A stretch of DNA of 5,495 bases, from contig ONEU01000019.1 of NCBI GenBank assembly GCA_900316925.1, positions 1-5,495 of the forward strand, read 5' to 3'. This document shows positions 4,392 to 5,495 of this stretch, piece after piece (the stretch's first letter is position 1; each line of letters starts with the position of its first letter). The position numbers and the translations under genes were made by a program. The DNA comes from an uncultured Eubacteriales bacterium. GTDB taxonomy: Bacteria > Bacillota > Clostridia > Oscillospirales > Acutalibacteraceae. The notes below the pieces were generated by a model. It did not search any database. It saw nothing but the letters and a program-made list of their open reading frames with translations, and had not been told where the DNA came from.

Positions 4392-5495
4392 ATGCTGACG
4401 AATCTATACATTGAAAACATCGCTGTAATCGAAAAGATCAGCATTGATTTTGAAAAAGGGCTGAACGTCCTCACCGGTGAGACCGGCGCCGGCAAGTCCA
4501 TCATCATCGACTCGATCAACGCCGTCCTGGGCAGCCGCACCTCCCGTGAACTGGTGCGCAACGGCTGTGAAACGGCCTTTGTCAGCGCATCCTTTTCCGA
4601 TCCGTCCCCCAGGGTGACGGAGACCCTCCGGGAAAACGGCTTCGACTCAGAGGACGGCGAGCTGCTGCTCCAGCGGGAGATCAGCCTGACCGGCAAGGGG
4701 AAGTGCCGCATCAACGGCAGACCTGTCACGGCTGCCATTCTGCGCACCATCGGCACCGACCTGATGAACATCCACGGACAGCATGAAAGCTATGAACTGA
4801 TGTCGCCGGAGCTGCACGTCAATTATATTGACAAGCTGGGCAATCTCCAGGAGGAGCTGGAGGCCTACCGGGAGGTGTTCCGGCGCTACCAGTCCCTGCA
4901 GTCCGAGCTGAACAAGGCACGGATGGACGAAGCCGAGAGAGCCAGGAAGATCGACCTGCTGCGCTATCAGACGGAGGAGATTGAAAACGCCGATCTCACG
5001 CCGGGAGAAGAAGAGGAGCTGCTGGAACAGCGGCGCATCATCGAGAATAAAGAGAAGATCGCATCCGCCCTGAACGAAGCCAAGGAATATCTCAACGGCG
5101 GGGAGGAATCCGACGGTGCCATACAGCTGCTGGACGGCGCCGCCTCAGCCCTGTCGGAGATCGTTTCGGTACTGCCGGATGCGGACGAGCTGTCCCAGCG
5201 GCTGCAGAACGCCCTCTATGAACTGGAGGACTGCTGCAATGAGGTCACGGACCTGTGGGACAGCGCCGATGCGGAGACGGATGATCCGGAGGAGATCGAG
5301 GACAGACTCGACCTGATCCGCAACCTCTGCCGGAAATACGGCGGAACCATAGAGGAAGTGCTGGACTTTTCCGCAAAAGCCCGGCAGGAGCTTGACTTTC
5401 TGGAAAAATACGAAGAGAACCGGGAAGCCCTGACCGCCGAATGTCAGGCGGCAAATGCTAAGGCCGAAAAGATGGCGCTGTCACTGTCAGAAAAG
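4392..5495 (+). CDS. recN: DNA repair ATPase RecN, N-terminal part (cut by window end)
   Basis: RecN is an SMC-like ATPase that gathers and protects DNA ends early in double-strand break repair, feeding RecA recombination. The frame stays open from ATG 4392 to the last base, 368 codons, against a family length of about 550-570, so roughly the last third is outside. Seen: the typical N-terminus MLTNLYIENIAVIEKISIDF; Walker A GETGAGKS at 29-36; LNVLTGETG context; RINGRPV at 106-112; Q-loop region NIHGQHES at 126-133. From about residue 150 the sequence is charged and Leu/Glu/Arg-rich, as expected for the coiled-coil arm. The signature LSGG motif and Walker B belong to the missing part. The start is supported by GAGGGA (4380-4385, 6-nt spacing), which overlaps the argR stop. 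No frameshift is visible. Confidence 0.95.
   Translation, partial: MLTNLYIENIAVIEKISIDFEKGLNVLTGETGAGKSIIIDSINAVLGSRTSRELVRNGCETAFVSASFSDPSPRVTETLRENGFDSEDGELLLQREISLTGKGKCRINGRPVTAAILRTIGTDLMNIHGQHESYELMSPELHVNYIDKLGNLQEELEAYREVFRRYQSLQSELNKARMDEAERARKIDLLRYQTEEIENADLTPGEEEELLEQRRIIENKEKIASALNEAKEYLNGGEESDGAIQLLDGAASALSEIVSVLPDADELSQRLQNALYELEDCCNEVTDLWDSADAETDDPEEIEDRLDLIRNLCRKYGGTIEEVLDFSAKARQELDFLEKYEENREALTAECQAANAKAEKMALSLSEK

Noticed and set aside
1..5495. CRISPR array, tRNA/rRNA gene, insertion sequence or phage genes
   Set aside because: No regularly spaced repeats, no tRNA- or rRNA-like sequence, no transposase motifs; the coding sequence is uniform in style and filled by core genes.

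Overview
The window reads as the start of a housekeeping operon from a GC-rich member of the Clostridia (Bacillota). Five genes lie on the + strand with almost no space between them: dxs, a tlyA-type rRNA methyltransferase gene, nadK, argR and the first two thirds of recN. The block tlyA-nadK-argR-recN, often with dxs directly before it, is a well-known Firmicutes arrangement. Protein motifs and purine-rich Shine-Dalgarno sites agree with this. An Oscillospiraceae/Ruminococcaceae-like host is my best guess, from the GC-rich coding sequence and the clade-like C-terminus of DXS. I cannot name a species.

Layout: bases 1-120 hold no convincing gene, only GC-rich, palindrome-rich intergenic sequence. 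A probable intrinsic terminator for an unseen upstream + strand gene lies at 124-152. A near-consensus vegetative promoter follows at 163-191 (TTGCAA, 17 bp, TATAAT). Its -10 sits inside a perfect 14-bp palindrome (184-197) that resembles an ArgR operator (ARG box). A second, imperfect ARG-box-like site (163-180) covers the -35. The predicted leader, about 130 nt, begins with a 12-bp stem-loop (202-229), has a second smaller stem-loop, and contains segments that could pair in alternative ways.

Genes: dxs (329-2227) overlaps tlyA (2205-3017) by 23 bp across a run of eight A. nadK (3033-3914) follows after 15 bp. argR (3911-4381) overlaps nadK by 4 bp (ATGA). recN begins at 4392, 10 bp after argR, and runs off the end. 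The spacing implies one transcript and coupled translation.

The products do not form one pathway: DXS makes DXP for isoprenoids (and thiamine and pyridoxal where those routes exist), TlyA methylates rRNA, NadK makes NADP, ArgR is the arginine-responsive regulator and RecN acts in double-strand break repair. The most interesting observation is that argR is in the operon whose promoter carries ARG-box-like sequences. This suggests ArgR-dependent autoregulation that would bring dxs, tlyA, nadK and recN under arginine control. That is inference from sequence. No clearly new biological system is visible; the coding part is an ordinary core region.
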